The notes: generated by a model from the letters alone, not told the origin. Shown: positions 8,151 through 18,340, counted from the first letter of the stretch. The stretch is DNA of 64,000 bases from Pseudomonas anatoliensis (GCF_017976235.1 NZ_JACVHC010000005.1:124001-188000); one strand, 5' to 3'. Translations and numbers: made by a program.

Positions 8151-8821
8151 ACCCAGCCTGGGCGCTGCTGCGCCTGGCCAGTCCGCAATTGCCGATTGGC
8201 GGCTACAGCTATTCGCAAGGCCTGGAAATGGCTGTGGATAACGGCCGCGTCAACAACCCGGACAGCGCCCGCCGTTGGATCAGCGATCAGTTGCTGCTCA
8301 ACCTCGCCCGGTTCGAAGCGCCGCTGCTGCTTGCCCATTGCCAGGCAGCCGCCGAGGAAAACTGGGGCGAATTATTGCAAATCTGCGAAACCCACCGTGC
8401 CAGCCGCGAGACTCGCGAGTTGCATCTGGAAAGTCGGCAGATGGGTTATTCGCTGCAGCAGTTGCTCAACGGCTTGCCAGAACTCGACGCGCCGGCCCGA
8501 ACCTTTCTCGAACAATGCAGCGAACCGCATCTGGCGCTCGGCTGGGCGCTGGCTGCTCGCGCCTGGGGGATCAGCCCGCAGGACGCCCTCGCTGCGTGGC
8601 TGTGGAGCTGGCTGGAAAACCAGCTCGCCGTGCTGATGAAAACCTTGCCGCTGGGCCAGCAAGCCGCCCAACGCCTGACCAGCGAATTGCTGCCGTTGCT
8701 GCAACAGGCGCAGCAAGACGCGACCCACATCAAACCCGAACACATTGGCAGCGCCGCGTTCGGCCTGTCCCTGACGTGCATGGCCCATGAGCGCCAGTAC
8801 AGCCGTCTGTTCCGTTCCTAG
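8147..8821 (+). CDS. ureF: Urease accessory protein UreF
   Basis: A 224-residue all-helical UreF. It has the N-terminal LLRLASPQLPIGGYSYSQGLE signature and the family segment HLALGWALAARAWGI. UreF, with UreD and UreG, forms the apo-urease activation complex and gates the GTPase cycle of UreG. Its ATG lies inside the ureE stop. ureG follows after 38 bases. Confidence 0.95.
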   Translation: MNPAWALLRLASPQLPIGGYSYSQGLEMAVDNGRVNNPDSARRWISDQLLLNLARFEAPLLLAHCQAAAEENWGELLQICETHRASRETRELHLESRQMGYSLQQLLNGLPELDAPARTFLEQCSEPHLALGWALAARAWGISPQDALAAWLWSWLENQLAVLMKTLPLGQQAAQRLTSELLPLLQQAQQDATHIKPEHIGSAAFGLSLTCMAHERQYSRLFRS

Positions 8822-8859
8822 GGCCCGTCATTTTGAGCCTTTTATTTTGGAGAAGCTGT

Positions 8860-9474
8860 ATGAACACACAACCTCTGCGCATCGGTATCGGCGGCCCGGT
8901 CGGTTCCGGTAAAACCGCGTTGACCCTCGCCCTGTGCCTTGCCTTGCGCGAGCGCTACAACCTCGCCGTGGTCACCAACGACATCTATACCCGCGAAGAC
9001 GCCGATTTTCTGGTGCGCAACGAAGCGCTGGCGCCGGAGCGGATCATCGGTGTGGAAACCGGCGGCTGCCCGCACACGGCGATCCGCGAAGACGCCTCGA
9101 TCAACCTCGAAGCGGTCGATCAGTTGAACCGGCGTTTTCCGGGGCTGGACCTGATTCTGGTGGAGTCCGGCGGCGACAACCTGTCGGCGACGTTCAGCCC
9201 GGAACTGTCCGACCTGACCATCTACGTGATCGACGTCTCGGCCGGCGACAAGTTGCCGCGCAAGGGCGGGCCGGGGATCTGCAAGTCCGACCTTCTGGTG
9301 ATCAACAAGATCGACCTGGCGCCGCTGGTCGGTGCCTCGCTGGAAATGATGGATAGCGACACCAAACGCATGCGCAACGGCAAGCCGTTCGTGTTCAGCA
9401 ACCAGAAGACCGGTCAGGGTCTGGACGCAATCATCGCCTTCATCGAACGCCAGGGCTTGCTGACCGCAGCCTGA
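8860..9474 (+). CDS. ureG: Urease accessory GTPase UreG
   Basis: A SIMIBI-class GTPase of 204 residues. The P-loop GPVGSGKT is at residues 12-19, the metal-binding Cys-Pro-His is in GVETGGCPHTAIREDAS, and NKIDLA provides guanine specificity. GTP hydrolysis by UreG drives nickel insertion into urease. The ATG is preceded by TTGGAGAAGCTGT, a good ribosome binding site. Confidence 0.96.
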   Translation: MNTQPLRIGIGGPVGSGKTALTLALCLALRERYNLAVVTNDIYTREDADFLVRNEALAPERIIGVETGGCPHTAIREDASINLEAVDQLNRRFPGLDLILVESGGDNLSATFSPELSDLTIYVIDVSAGDKLPRKGGPGICKSDLLVINKIDLAPLVGASLEMMDSDTKRMRNGKPFVFSNQKTGQGLDAIIAFIERQGLLTAA

Positions 9475-9501
9475 TTCACTTATCAACAAGGAAGCTTATC
9501 C

Positions 9502-10074
9502 ATGACACTCAAACGTATTCTCGGCGCCGTTGCGCTGCTGCTGACCCCGGCACTGGCCTTCGCACATCCGGGCCACGGCGACAGCGGCTTGATCGCGGGC
9601 ATCAGCCACCCGATTGGCGGCCTCGATCACCTGTTGGCGATGGTCGCCGTCGGCTTGTGGGCTGCGCAGCAACAAGGCGCGGCACGCTGGGCGCTGCCGT
9701 GCACCTTTGTCGGCACCATGCTGATCGGCGGCATGCTCGGTTTTGAAGGGCTGGAACTGCCGGCGCTGGAAAGCGGGATCGCCGCATCGGTGCTGGCGCT
9801 GGGCCTGGCCGTGGCGCTGGCGGTGCGTCCGCCGCTGGTTATGGCGGTGGCGGCGACGGCGCTGTTTGCGTTGTTCCATGGTGTTGCGCATGGGCTGGAA
9901 TTGCCGGAGATGAGCAATCCGTGGGCGTATGCGGCAGGTTTTGTAGCTGCCACTGCTGCGCTGCATGCCGCCGGTTATGGCGTGGTGCGCTTGTTGCCGC
10001 AAGCGGCAGCGCCGTTGGTGCGGTTGGCGGGTGCGGCTTCGGCCATGACTGGTGCCTGGTTGCTGGCCGGCTGA
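9502..10074 (+). CDS. HupE/UreJ-family nickel/cobalt permease
   Basis: A 190-residue membrane protein. An N-terminal signal-like helix ends in LAFAHPGHGDSG, then the family motif HPIGGLDHLLAMVAVG (His and Asp are metal ligands) precedes about five further hydrophobic helices. HupE/UreJ proteins are secondary Ni(II)/Co(II) permeases. Position right after ureG, with AAGGAAGC before the ATG, implies nickel supply for urease in one operon, ureEFGJ. Confidence 0.9.
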   Translation: MTLKRILGAVALLLTPALAFAHPGHGDSGLIAGISHPIGGLDHLLAMVAVGLWAAQQQGAARWALPCTFVGTMLIGGMLGFEGLELPALESGIAASVLALGLAVALAVRPPLVMAVAATALFALFHGVAHGLELPEMSNPWAYAAGFVAATAALHAAGYGVVRLLPQAAAPLVRLAGAASAMTGAWLLAG

Positions 10075-10096
10075 TCTCTATTGCCTGATCCGGCCT

Positions 10097-10189
10097 CATC
10101 GCTGGCAAGCCAGCTCCCACAGGTTATTTGGTGCATCCACAATCGTGTAGACACCCAAGATCACTGTGGGAGCTGGCTTGCCAGCGATG
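10097..10189. repeat. Inverted REP-like pair, family D (CATCGCTGGCAAGCCAGCTCCCAC type)
   Basis: Left arm CATCGCTGGCAAGCCAGCTC and its exact inverted copy are separated by about 44 bases. It lies after the urease accessory operon and may protect or end its message. Confidence 0.88.
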
Positions 10190-10273
10190 ACGACCGATCA
10201 GACTCCGAGCCTCTAAAGGCTGCCGCTCTGCTACCATGTCGCGCAATCGCCCCAGCCGTGACGACGTCCGCCA

Positions 10274-11407
10274 ATGCCCCATGCTTCCCGCTCCAAATCC
10301 CTGCCTGAATTGACCGCCCTGTTCACCGAGGTGCAGCAGCACTTCGTCAACGTGATCGTGCCGCTCTGGCAAGGCCCGGGCTGGAATGCCGACATGGCAC
10401 TGCCCTACGAAGCACTCGACGCCGCGCACCATCCGTTGCCAGCGCAACGTTATCGGGCGATGGCCTGTGCGCGGCAGCTGTATCTGTTTTCCAGCCTGAT
10501 CGGCGTTGTGGATAACGCAGCAGAACGCGCGGCCGCGCTGTTCCGTTCTCTGCAACGACACTTCCACGATGCCGAGCACGGCGGCTGGTTCTACAGCATC
10601 GATGCGCAGGGCAAACCGCTGGATCAGCGCAAGGATCTCTACACCCACGCGTTCATCCTTTTTGCCTGCGCGCATTACTGGGAAAAGTCCCGCGAGCCGC
10701 TGGTGGAATCGACGTTGAACGCCGCGCTGGAAGTCATCGGTCAGCGTTTCGCCACCGGCGATGGCTTGTACGAAGCCTGCCTCGACCGCGACTGGATGAC
10801 GTTGCAAACCGGCCCGCTGCAAAACCCGCTGATGCACCTCGCCGAAGCCTTCCTCGCCACTCTGCAAGTTCGCCAGGACAGCGCGACGCAACAGGCGCTG
10901 CTTGAGTTATGCACAGCCATGCACAAGCGTTTCATCGACCCGCAACATGGTGTGTTGATGGAGAAACCGTTGGGCGTTGTGGATAACTGGTACGAGCCCG
11001 GGCACCAGTTCGAATGGTATTTCCTGCTGCAATCGTCAGCGCTGCTGCGCGGTTCGAAATTGCATGCGGCGCTTGATAAGGCCTTTGCCTTCACCGAGCA
11101 ATTCGGCGTGGAGCAGCCGTCCGGTGCGGTGCGCGCAATGCTTGATCTGGAAATGGACGAACGTGCGAAAGATTCAACCCAGCGCATCTGGGCCCAGGCC
11201 GAATACCTGCGTGCGCTGACCTTGCGCCCCGACAGCGAAGCCGTGGTGCTGCATCAATTGCAGGCGTTGCAACAGCGCTTTCTGCATGCCGGTGGCTGGC
11301 ATGAGTGCCGCGATGAGCAGGGCGAGGTCAGCCGCAAGGACATGCCCTCGACCACGCCGTATCACTTGGCGACGTGCTATCGCGGATTGGCTGACTATCT
11401 TCGCTGA
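10274..11407 (+). CDS. AGE-family sugar epimerase/isomerase
   Basis: A 377-residue (alpha/alpha)6-barrel protein of the N-acylglucosamine 2-epimerase superfamily. The family signatures are visible: GGWFYSIDAQGKPLDQRKDLYTHAF in the first third, NWYEPGHQFEWYFLL in the middle and GGWHECRDEQGEV near the C-terminus, where His residues act in catalysis. Members interconvert N-acylglucosamine/N-acylmannosamine or isomerise mannose, fructose or glucose; which substrate applies here is not decidable. The gene stands alone between two repeat elements and has no strong Shine-Dalgarno site. Confidence 0.82.
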   Translation: MPHASRSKSLPELTALFTEVQQHFVNVIVPLWQGPGWNADMALPYEALDAAHHPLPAQRYRAMACARQLYLFSSLIGVVDNAAERAAALFRSLQRHFHDAEHGGWFYSIDAQGKPLDQRKDLYTHAFILFACAHYWEKSREPLVESTLNAALEVIGQRFATGDGLYEACLDRDWMTLQTGPLQNPLMHLAEAFLATLQVRQDSATQQALLELCTAMHKRFIDPQHGVLMEKPLGVVDNWYEPGHQFEWYFLLQSSALLRGSKLHAALDKAFAFTEQFGVEQPSGAVRAMLDLEMDERAKDSTQRIWAQAEYLRALTLRPDSEAVVLHQLQALQQRFLHAGGWHECRDEQGEVSRKDMPSTTPYHLATCYRGLADYLR

Positions 11408-11464
11408 CGTTTCGCGCAAAGGGATCTGCTGTTGCAAAGGGAATCTTTGTGGAACAGGGGCCTT

Positions 11465-11557
11465 TGTGGCGAGGGGATTTATCCCCGATGGGTTGCGCAG
11501 CAGCCCCGGCTTTTGGGGTCGCTTCGCAACCCATCGGGGATAAATCCCCTCGCCACA
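11465..11557. repeat. Inverted REP-like pair, family A
   Basis: TGTGGCGAGGGGATTTATCC and its inverted copy flank a GGTTGCG...CGCAACC inner stem and a TTTTGGGG loop. It lies between the convergent epimerase and cation transporter genes. Confidence 0.87.
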
Positions 11558-11608
11558 GTAAACCCCTTCAGCACAACATTCCCTTACACAATTCCCATCA
11601 GCCGTTCT

Positions 11609-12514
11609 TCAGGCAATCCACTTCTTGTCGCCCGTGAAGCTGATGGTCAACCATCGCGCCGCATCCGGTTTGCCCAGCTTCGCGGAAATCTCTTCACGCA
11701 GCGCATCGAGTTGCCCGACGTGCTCCAGTCGGTAATCCGCCGGCAACACCACATGAATCTCGATAAACCGCGCCCGCCCGTGCTTCTGCACGTAGGACAC
11801 ATAATCGTCGAAACCATGCTCGACCTTCACCTCGTCCATTACCTGGCGCACGTGGTCATTCAGCGTGTCCGGCGCGATGCCAAGCACATCGCGTAGCGCC
11901 GGGCCGAGGATCTTGAAGGCCGGCGGCAGCATGGTCAGGGCCAGTACGATCAGGATCAGCGGATCGACGTAAACCGCCCACTCGCCATAGCCCTGGGACT
12001 TGAGCAGCAGCGCCGTGAGAAAACTGATCAGCAGGCCCACAGAAAGCATCGCATCCACCAGCCAACTGATGTTGTCGAACTGGATCAGGCTGGATTTGAG
12101 CTTGCGATTGCGCCGGCGTACATAGAAGAAGTAGGCGAACTCGACCACGGTAAACACGGCGGCATAGATGATCACCAGACCCAACTCAATGTCTCGGCCA
12201 CCGTCGATGATGCCGAACACGCCGTTGAGAAACGCGTAGATGGCAATCAACAGCAGAAAACTGCCTTCAATCAGCAGCACCATGGGTTCCAGATGCCAGA
12301 AGCCGAACTGGAAACGGTGATTGCTTTCCTTGGCGATCAGCTTGGCAGTGATCAGCATCAGTACTTTGATGAATGTTGCGATCAGCGAGAAAAAACCATC
12401 GAACAGGATGGATTGGGAACCTGAAACAAAACCGGTGACGATCCCGGCAATCGACACGGCGAACATCAGGATGGTCGATTGTTTGAGCAGCGACTGCTCA
12501 CCTCGGTTACTCAC
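11609..12514 (-). CDS. Cation diffusion facilitator (CDF) transporter
   Basis: A 301-residue protein with about six membrane helices in residues 12-215 and a cytoplasmic C-terminal domain (about 220-301). The two transport-site segments SQSILFDGFFSLIATF and FDNISWLVDAMLSV carry the intramembrane Asp residues of CDF proteins. This subgroup is FieF/YdfM-like and usually exports divalent metals against the proton gradient. Metal specificity cannot be read reliably. It is a single gene. Confidence 0.83.
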   Translation of the reverse strand: MSNRGEQSLLKQSTILMFAVSIAGIVTGFVSGSQSILFDGFFSLIATFIKVLMLITAKLIAKESNHRFQFGFWHLEPMVLLIEGSFLLLIAIYAFLNGVFGIIDGGRDIELGLVIIYAAVFTVVEFAYFFYVRRRNRKLKSSLIQFDNISWLVDAMLSVGLLISFLTALLLKSQGYGEWAVYVDPLILIVLALTMLPPAFKILGPALRDVLGIAPDTLNDHVRQVMDEVKVEHGFDDYVSYVQKHGRARFIEIHVVLPADYRLEHVGQLDALREEISAKLGKPDAARWLTISFTGDKKWIA

Positions 12515-12608
12515 GTAGCCTCCTCTGAAAACCTTGAAAACCGCGGGGTGCGGTGGGGTTGTTGGGAGAGGAGTCTACCTTATCGGGATTTATTGGCTGT
12601 TATGACCC

Positions 12609-12715
12609 CATCGCTGGCAAGTCGAATCGTCGCACCGCAGCTCCCACAGGTATCGAGTCGGTCACAAGATTATGTCTAGGCCGAAGCCCCTGTGGGAGCT
12701 GGCTTGCCAGCGATG
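12609..12715. repeat. Inverted REP-like pair, family D with a 16-base insertion in one arm
   Basis: The right arm is the standard GTGGGAGCTGGCTTGCCAGC. The left arm is interrupted after GGCAAG by TCGAATCGTCGCACCG before continuing into CAGCTCCCACAG. Confidence 0.8.
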
Positions 12716-12729
12716 GCCGTTATGCGGTC

Positions 12730-13494
12730 TTAAGCCTTGTTACGCTCGATGGCAAACCCGGCCCAGGTCTGGCTCACCGGCATCAATTCCAGGCTATTGA
12801 TGTTGATATGCGCCGGCGCATTCATCACCCAGAAAATCGTCTCGGCGATGTCCTGCGGCTGGATCGGCTCGGCTCCGGCGTAGGTGGCGTTGTAGCGCTC
12901 CTGATCACCGGCGAAACGCACCAGCGAGAATTCGCTCTCGCACAGCCCCGGCTCAATGTTGCTGACACGCACGCCGGTGCCCTGCAAGTCGCAGCGCAGG
13001 TTCAGCGAAAACTGTTTAACAAACGCTTTGGTCGCGCCGTACACATGACTGCCGGGGTAAGGGTAGTTGCCGGCGATGGAGCCGAGGTTGACGATGCCGG
13101 CGCCACGACCGTGGGCGATCAGGCGCGGCAGCAGCAAGCGAGTGGCATACATCAGGCCTTTGACGTTGGTGTCGACCATGGTGTCCCAGTCATCCAGATC
13201 GCATTTCGGCGCAGGATCAACGCCCAGCGCCAGGCCCGCGTTGTTGATCAGGCCACGCAGTTTGGCGAACGATGGCGGCAGGTTGGCAATCGCCTCCTCC
13301 ATTGCCTTGCGGTCCCGGACATCAAGCACCAGGCCATGCACTTCGGTCTGTTTCGACAAATCGGCGCACAGAGCGTTGAGGCGTTCTTCACGACGACCGG
13401 TCAGCACCAGTTTCCAGCCAGCCTCGGCAAAACGACGGGCGCATGCTTCACCAAAACCGGACGTCGCGCCGGTGATAAACAGGGTGTTGGACAT
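12730..13494 (-). CDS. Short-chain dehydrogenase, YdfG-like
   Basis: A 254-residue classical SDR. The coenzyme site is TGATSGFG (residues 9-16) and RREER suggests NADP preference. NNAGLALG follows at about 86, and the catalytic Ser, Tyr and Lys are in SIAGNYPYPGSHVYGATK. The closest family by motif is E. coli YdfG, an NADP-dependent serine/3-hydroxy-acid dehydrogenase also acting on malonic semialdehyde. CTCCTT on the plus strand just before the start is its ribosome binding site. No operon partner. Confidence 0.87.
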   Translation of the reverse strand: MSNTLFITGATSGFGEACARRFAEAGWKLVLTGRREERLNALCADLSKQTEVHGLVLDVRDRKAMEEAIANLPPSFAKLRGLINNAGLALGVDPAPKCDLDDWDTMVDTNVKGLMYATRLLLPRLIAHGRGAGIVNLGSIAGNYPYPGSHVYGATKAFVKQFSLNLRCDLQGTGVRVSNIEPGLCESEFSLVRFAGDQERYNATYAGAEPIQPQDIAETIFWVMNAPAHININSLELMPVSQTWAGFAIERNKA

Positions 13495-13590
13495 CGTGTT
13501 CTCCTTGCTTCGACCGCGAGGGCAGCCATTGGAATAGAAAATCAGCAGGCAGCATGCCCGGCCCGAGATTAACCAGCAACCGTTGCCCGT

Positions 13591-13668
13591 CCAGGAGCTG
13601 CCGCAGGCTGCGATCTGTTGATCTTAAAAACAAGAATCAACAGATCGCAGCCTGCGGCAGCTCCTACA
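13591..13668. repeat. Inverted repeat pair, family B
   Basis: GGAGCTGCCGCAGGCTGCG faces its inverted copy around TTAAAAACAAGAA; GATCTGTTGATC replaces the usual GATCTTTTGATC in both arms, so the arms have changed together. Confidence 0.85.
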
Positions 13669-14270
13669 AAAGCGTAAACACTGTATGAAATTTGATCAGT
13701 CGTCGCTACGCCATATGCACCGTGGCCTGTAGCCATGTGCACGCATGTTATCCACAGTCCCTTCCACAGTTTCCGGGGGCAAGTGGAAGCGCGCAAAGCC
13801 ACGCCACACAAGGCTTTGCGGGCGAAATAGAAAGTTTTTTGCTTGACCCTGGAGCGATACCTGTGCGGGACATGGCATTTTGCACGACAGCCCGGTTGGC
13901 GAAGTGATTGCGCGAGGCCAGTAACTACGGCCCTTAGCGGGGTCTTTCCAGAGTTTAATCACAGACTTATCCACAGGCTTGTACGCATCAAACCTGCTGC
14001 CATGCTGCGCCCACAAAAAGGTTGACAAAGACGTCTGTCGCTCCCGCAAAAACGCCTGATCAAAAAACAACCACACGCCTGCACGCCACGGTTTTAAAGG
14101 GCTTCAGCCAGCTACTCCCACGTTATTCACAGCCAGTTCCACAGCAAACGGGGACAAGTCAAAACTGTGGAAAAACAGCCATTTGCAGCGTCTATATGTC
14201 GCGCTTTGGCAGGTTGCGGAATTTGTTTTCCACAATTTCAAAATCCGCTTGATGTCACGGCTGGATTCCA
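13669..14270. other. 600-base non-coding region with clustered DnaA-box-like sites
   Basis: No credible gene is seen. Two perfect TTATCCACA boxes lie at 13748-13756 and 13967-13975, with near matches TTATTCACA (14123-14131), TTTTCCACA (14226-14234) and its reverse TGTGGAAAA (14166-14174). A longer composite motif occurs twice with identical spacing (13748-13784 and 14123-14159). A hairpin GCAAAGCC/GGCTTTGC lies at 13793-13819, with a T-run about 15 bases later. The region is bounded by family B repeats on both sides. Confidence 0.6.
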
Positions 14271-14349
14271 TGTAGGAGCTGCCGCAGGCTGCGATCTTTT
14301 GATGTTGTTTTTAAAGATCAAAAGATCGCAGCCTGCGGCAGCTCCTACA
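14271..14349. repeat. Inverted repeat pair, family B
   Basis: TGTAGGAGCTGCCGCAGGCT and its inverted copy surround a GATGTTGTTTTTAAAGATC loop, just past the terminator of the branched-chain amino acid transporter operon. Confidence 0.87.
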
Positions 14350-14376
14350 GGGGATTGTGTTGAATTTGAGGAATAA

Positions 14377-14408
14377 AAAAGCCCCGAGGCTTTCGCGTCG
14401 GGGCTTTT
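14377..14408 (-). terminator. Terminator of the liv operon (works in both directions)
   Basis: AAAAGCCCCGA pairs with TCGGGGCTTTT around GGCTTTCGCG. It lies 16 bases past the livF stop; T-runs are present on both strands. Confidence 0.87.
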
Positions 14409-14423
14409 GTATAACGATGAGAA

Positions 14424-15140
14424 TCAGTGCCCGCCCAGATAGGCGTTACGCACCTCCTCGTTCACCAGCAACTCCTTACCGGTACCCGTCAGGCGAATCT
14501 CGCCGTTGACCATCACATACGCGCGATCCGACAGCTTCAACGCATGGTTGGCGTTCTGCTCGACGAGGAAAATCGTCATGCCGGTTTTCGCCAGTTCCCG
14601 CAGGGTCGCGAAGATCTGCTTCACCACGATCGGCGCCAGCCCCAGGCTCGGCTCATCGAGCAGCAACAGCTTGGGTCGGCTCATCAATGCGCGAGCAATG
14701 GCGAGCATCTGCTGTTCGCCGCCGGACATGGTCATCGCCCGTTGCGTGCGCCGCTCTTCAAGCCGTGGGAACAGCTCGAACATGCGCTGCATATCCTCTT
14801 TGGCGTACTTGTCGCCAATCGGGATGGTGCCCATCAGCAGGTTTTCCTCGACGGTCATGTCAGGGAACACCCGCCGTCCTTCCGGCGACTGCGCAATGCC
14901 GTTGGACGCGATGTAGTGCGATGACTTGTGGGTAATGTCGACGCCTTGATAGATGATCTGCCCGTTCGCCGCCCGCGGCTGGCCGAAGATCGACATCAGC
15001 AATGTTGATTTCCCCGCGCCATTGGAGCCGATCAGGCTGACGGTTTCCCCTTCATTGATCTGCAGCGAAACGCCTTTGAGTGCCTGGATCGGGCCGTAAA
15101 ACACGTCCAGGTTTTTCAGTTCGAGGATCGGTTGGCTCAT
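14424..15140 (-). CDS. livF: Branched-chain amino acid ABC transporter ATPase LivF/BraG
   Basis: A 238-residue ABC ATPase. Walker A is GSNGAGKST, the signature is MSGGEQQMLAIARAL, and Walker B is LLLLDEPSLGLAP. The short LivF form (no C-terminal extension beyond the ATPase core) and its place as last gene of a five-gene cluster identify it. It powers high-affinity uptake of Leu, Ile and Val together with LivG. It overlaps livG by four bases. Confidence 0.94.
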   Translation of the reverse strand: MSQPILELKNLDVFYGPIQALKGVSLQINEGETVSLIGSNGAGKSTLLMSIFGQPRAANGQIIYQGVDITHKSSHYIASNGIAQSPEGRRVFPDMTVEENLLMGTIPIGDKYAKEDMQRMFELFPRLEERRTQRAMTMSGGEQQMLAIARALMSRPKLLLLDEPSLGLAPIVVKQIFATLRELAKTGMTIFLVEQNANHALKLSDRAYVMVNGEIRLTGTGKELLVNEEVRNAYLGGH

Positions 15141-16009
15141 ACCAGCTCCTCTTCGTCGGCGCCCAGGTAGGCGGCAATCACTTTCGGGTCGTTGCGGATG
15201 GCTTCAGGTCCCCCTTCAGCGATAACGATGCCGTGGTCCAGTACCACGATGTGGTCGGAAATGCTCATTACCATGCCCATGTCGTGTTCGATCAGCACCA
15301 CGGTCAGATCATGCTCGTCACGCAGCAACCGGATCATTGCGCTCAGCGCTTCGGTTTCCTGAGGATTGAGGCCGGCGGCCGGTTCGTCGAGGCAGATGAT
15401 CTGCGGCCGCGTGCACATGGCCCGAGCGATCTCCAGACGGCGTTGCTGACCGTACGAGAGCTCACCGGCCAGACGGTTGGCGCAGTCCACCAGATCGACC
15501 ACTTCCAGCCAGTAGAACGCGCAATCCAGCGCGTCACTTTCAGCCTTGCGATAGCCCTTGGTGTTGAGGATGCCGGCGAGCATGTTGCGGTTGACCCACA
15601 TGTGCTGGGCCACCAGCAGGTTTTCCAGCACCGACATTTCCTTGAACAGACGAATGTTCTGGAAGGTTCGAGCCAGGCCTGCGCGGTTCACCAGATGGGT
15701 ACCGCCGAACATTTTGTAGTACATCCGGCTGAGAAAGCTTTTCGGCGAAACGAAGTCGGTCGGTTTGAACGACTCGCCCAGCAGTTGAATCACGTTGGTC
15801 TGCTGGCCGCGCACGTTGAGCTCGATCTTGCCGCCGGAGGCTTTGTAGAAACCGGTCAGGCAGTTGAACACCGTGGTCTTGCCGGCGCCGTTGGGGCCGA
15901 TCAGGGCGAAGATCGAGTTGCGTTTGACCTTCAGGCTGACATCGCTCAACGCCTTGATGCCACCGAAATGCATCATCAGTTTTTCAACAGAGAGTACGAC
16001 TTCACTCAT
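15137..16009 (-). CDS. livG: Branched-chain amino acid ABC transporter ATPase LivG/BraF
   Basis: A 290-residue ABC ATPase. Walker A is GPNGAGKTT, the signature is LSYGQQRRLEIARAM, and Walker B is IICLDEPAAGLNP. The insert of about 30 residues between Walker A and the Q-loop and the ARTFQNIRLF motif are typical of LivG. It pairs with LivF on the cytoplasmic side of the LivHM channel. Overlaps of four bases with livM and livF show tight coupling. Confidence 0.94.
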   Translation of the reverse strand: MSEVVLSVEKLMMHFGGIKALSDVSLKVKRNSIFALIGPNGAGKTTVFNCLTGFYKASGGKIELNVRGQQTNVIQLLGESFKPTDFVSPKSFLSRMYYKMFGGTHLVNRAGLARTFQNIRLFKEMSVLENLLVAQHMWVNRNMLAGILNTKGYRKAESDALDCAFYWLEVVDLVDCANRLAGELSYGQQRRLEIARAMCTRPQIICLDEPAAGLNPQETEALSAMIRLLRDEHDLTVVLIEHDMGMVMSISDHIVVLDHGIVIAEGGPEAIRNDPKVIAAYLGADEEELV

Positions 16010-17307
16010 GGCGCAGTCCTCTCGTAGTGAATGACACCTTTGCGTGGTTTGACCCCGGTACGGCTGATGCGAATCAACCCGCGTGGTCGCCAGATCATCA
16101 TCAACACCATCAGAATGCCGAACAGCAGCACGCGATATTCAGCAAATCCGCGCAGCAGTTCCGGGGCGACGGTCAGCACGAACGCTGCAATCACCACGCC
16201 GATGGTCGAGCCCATGCCGCCGAGGACGACGATGGCAAGGATCAGCGCCGATTCGAAGAACGTAAACGAGGTCGGGTTGACGAAGCCCTGATAAGTCGCG
16301 AAGAACACACCCGCCAGACCCGCCGTCGACGCGCCGATGGTGAATGCCGAGAGCTTTACCAGTACGTGGTTGAGGCCCATCGAACGGCAGGCGATTTCAT
16401 CTTCACGCAAGGCTTCCCAAGCGCGACCGACCGGCATTTTCACCAGTCGATGCTTGATGTACAGCACGGCCAGCACCACGAGAAACAGCACCGCGTAAAT
16501 GAAGTAATACTTCACGTCCGGGTTGTAAGCGATGCCGAAAAACTCATGAAACGGCACCCCGCCATCCTTCGCCCGCTTGCCGAGCTCCAGGCCGAAGAAC
16601 GTCGGCAGCGGCGCCGCCATGCCGTTCGGGCCACCCGTGAGGGACAGCCAGTTGTTGAGGACCAGACGAATGATCTCACCGAAGCCCAGGGTCACGATCG
16701 CCAGATAGTCGCCATGCAGGCGCAGCACCGGGAAACCGAGGATGCAGCCGGCAAGCCCCGCGGTGATCGCCGCCAGCGGCAGCACCGTCCAGAAACCCAG
16801 CCCGAGATACTGATAACCGAGCGCCAGACCATAGGCGCCGATGGCGTAGAACGCCACGTAACCAAGGTCGAGCAGACCGGCCAGGCCGACCACGATGTTA
16901 AGCCCTAACCCCAGCAGCACGTAGATCAACCCGAGGATGACCACGCCCAGCAGGTAGGAGTTGGAGAAGAACGGTACGGCCACGGCCAGCAGAACCACCA
17001 GCGGAATAATCCAGCGCAGGCTGGATTTGTGATTGGCGGGCAATACATGCACGCCCGATCCGGAGCTCTCGAATCCGTCGAGAATCTTCAGACCCTTGGG
17101 CGTTTGCAGGAACAGGCTGAGGGCAAAGCGGCCGGCCATGACGATGGCAATGATCCACGCCACGCGGGTCACTTCAAGGTTGAAGCTATAACCGTCGAGC
17201 ACGACACCGACGATCGGCCCGAAAACAATCAAGGCAATCAGGCCGGCCAGAATCGCCTCAACCAGGCTTTTTTTGACATCAATGGATTTTTTAGTGGTTG
17301 AAGACAT
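16006..17307 (-). CDS. livM: High-affinity branched-chain amino acid permease LivM/BraE
   Basis: A 433-residue inner-membrane permease. The first 100 residues form the extra N-terminal membrane domain of gamma-proteobacterial LivM; the core follows with LGLNIVVGLAGLLDLGYVAFYAIGAY and the cytoplasmic EAA-like loop GRAWEALREDEIACRSMGLN, which docks the ATPases. About nine or ten membrane helices are visible. Three bases separate it from the livH stop. Confidence 0.93.
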   Translation of the reverse strand: MSSTTKKSIDVKKSLVEAILAGLIALIVFGPIVGVVLDGYSFNLEVTRVAWIIAIVMAGRFALSLFLQTPKGLKILDGFESSGSGVHVLPANHKSSLRWIIPLVVLLAVAVPFFSNSYLLGVVILGLIYVLLGLGLNIVVGLAGLLDLGYVAFYAIGAYGLALGYQYLGLGFWTVLPLAAITAGLAGCILGFPVLRLHGDYLAIVTLGFGEIIRLVLNNWLSLTGGPNGMAAPLPTFFGLELGKRAKDGGVPFHEFFGIAYNPDVKYYFIYAVLFLVVLAVLYIKHRLVKMPVGRAWEALREDEIACRSMGLNHVLVKLSAFTIGASTAGLAGVFFATYQGFVNPTSFTFFESALILAIVVLGGMGSTIGVVIAAFVLTVAPELLRGFAEYRVLLFGILMVLMMIWRPRGLIRISRTGVKPRKGVIHYERTAP

Positions 17308-17310
17308 CGC

Positions 17311-18225
<915 letters not shown>

Positions 18226-18340
18226 AACGCAATCTCACGCAGTGAGAACCTGCACACCCTGGGTGTGCGGTTCTTCTAGGAAAAATACAGATTTACGTCG
18301 GAGCAATGTCAGCCACGATCAGCCTGATTACCCCCGCCCC

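Noticed and set aside
13740..14240. Chromosomal replication origin
   Set aside because: There is no dnaA, dnaN, rpmH or gidA gene nearby and no clear AT-rich unwinding repeats; only DnaA-box-like sites are present.
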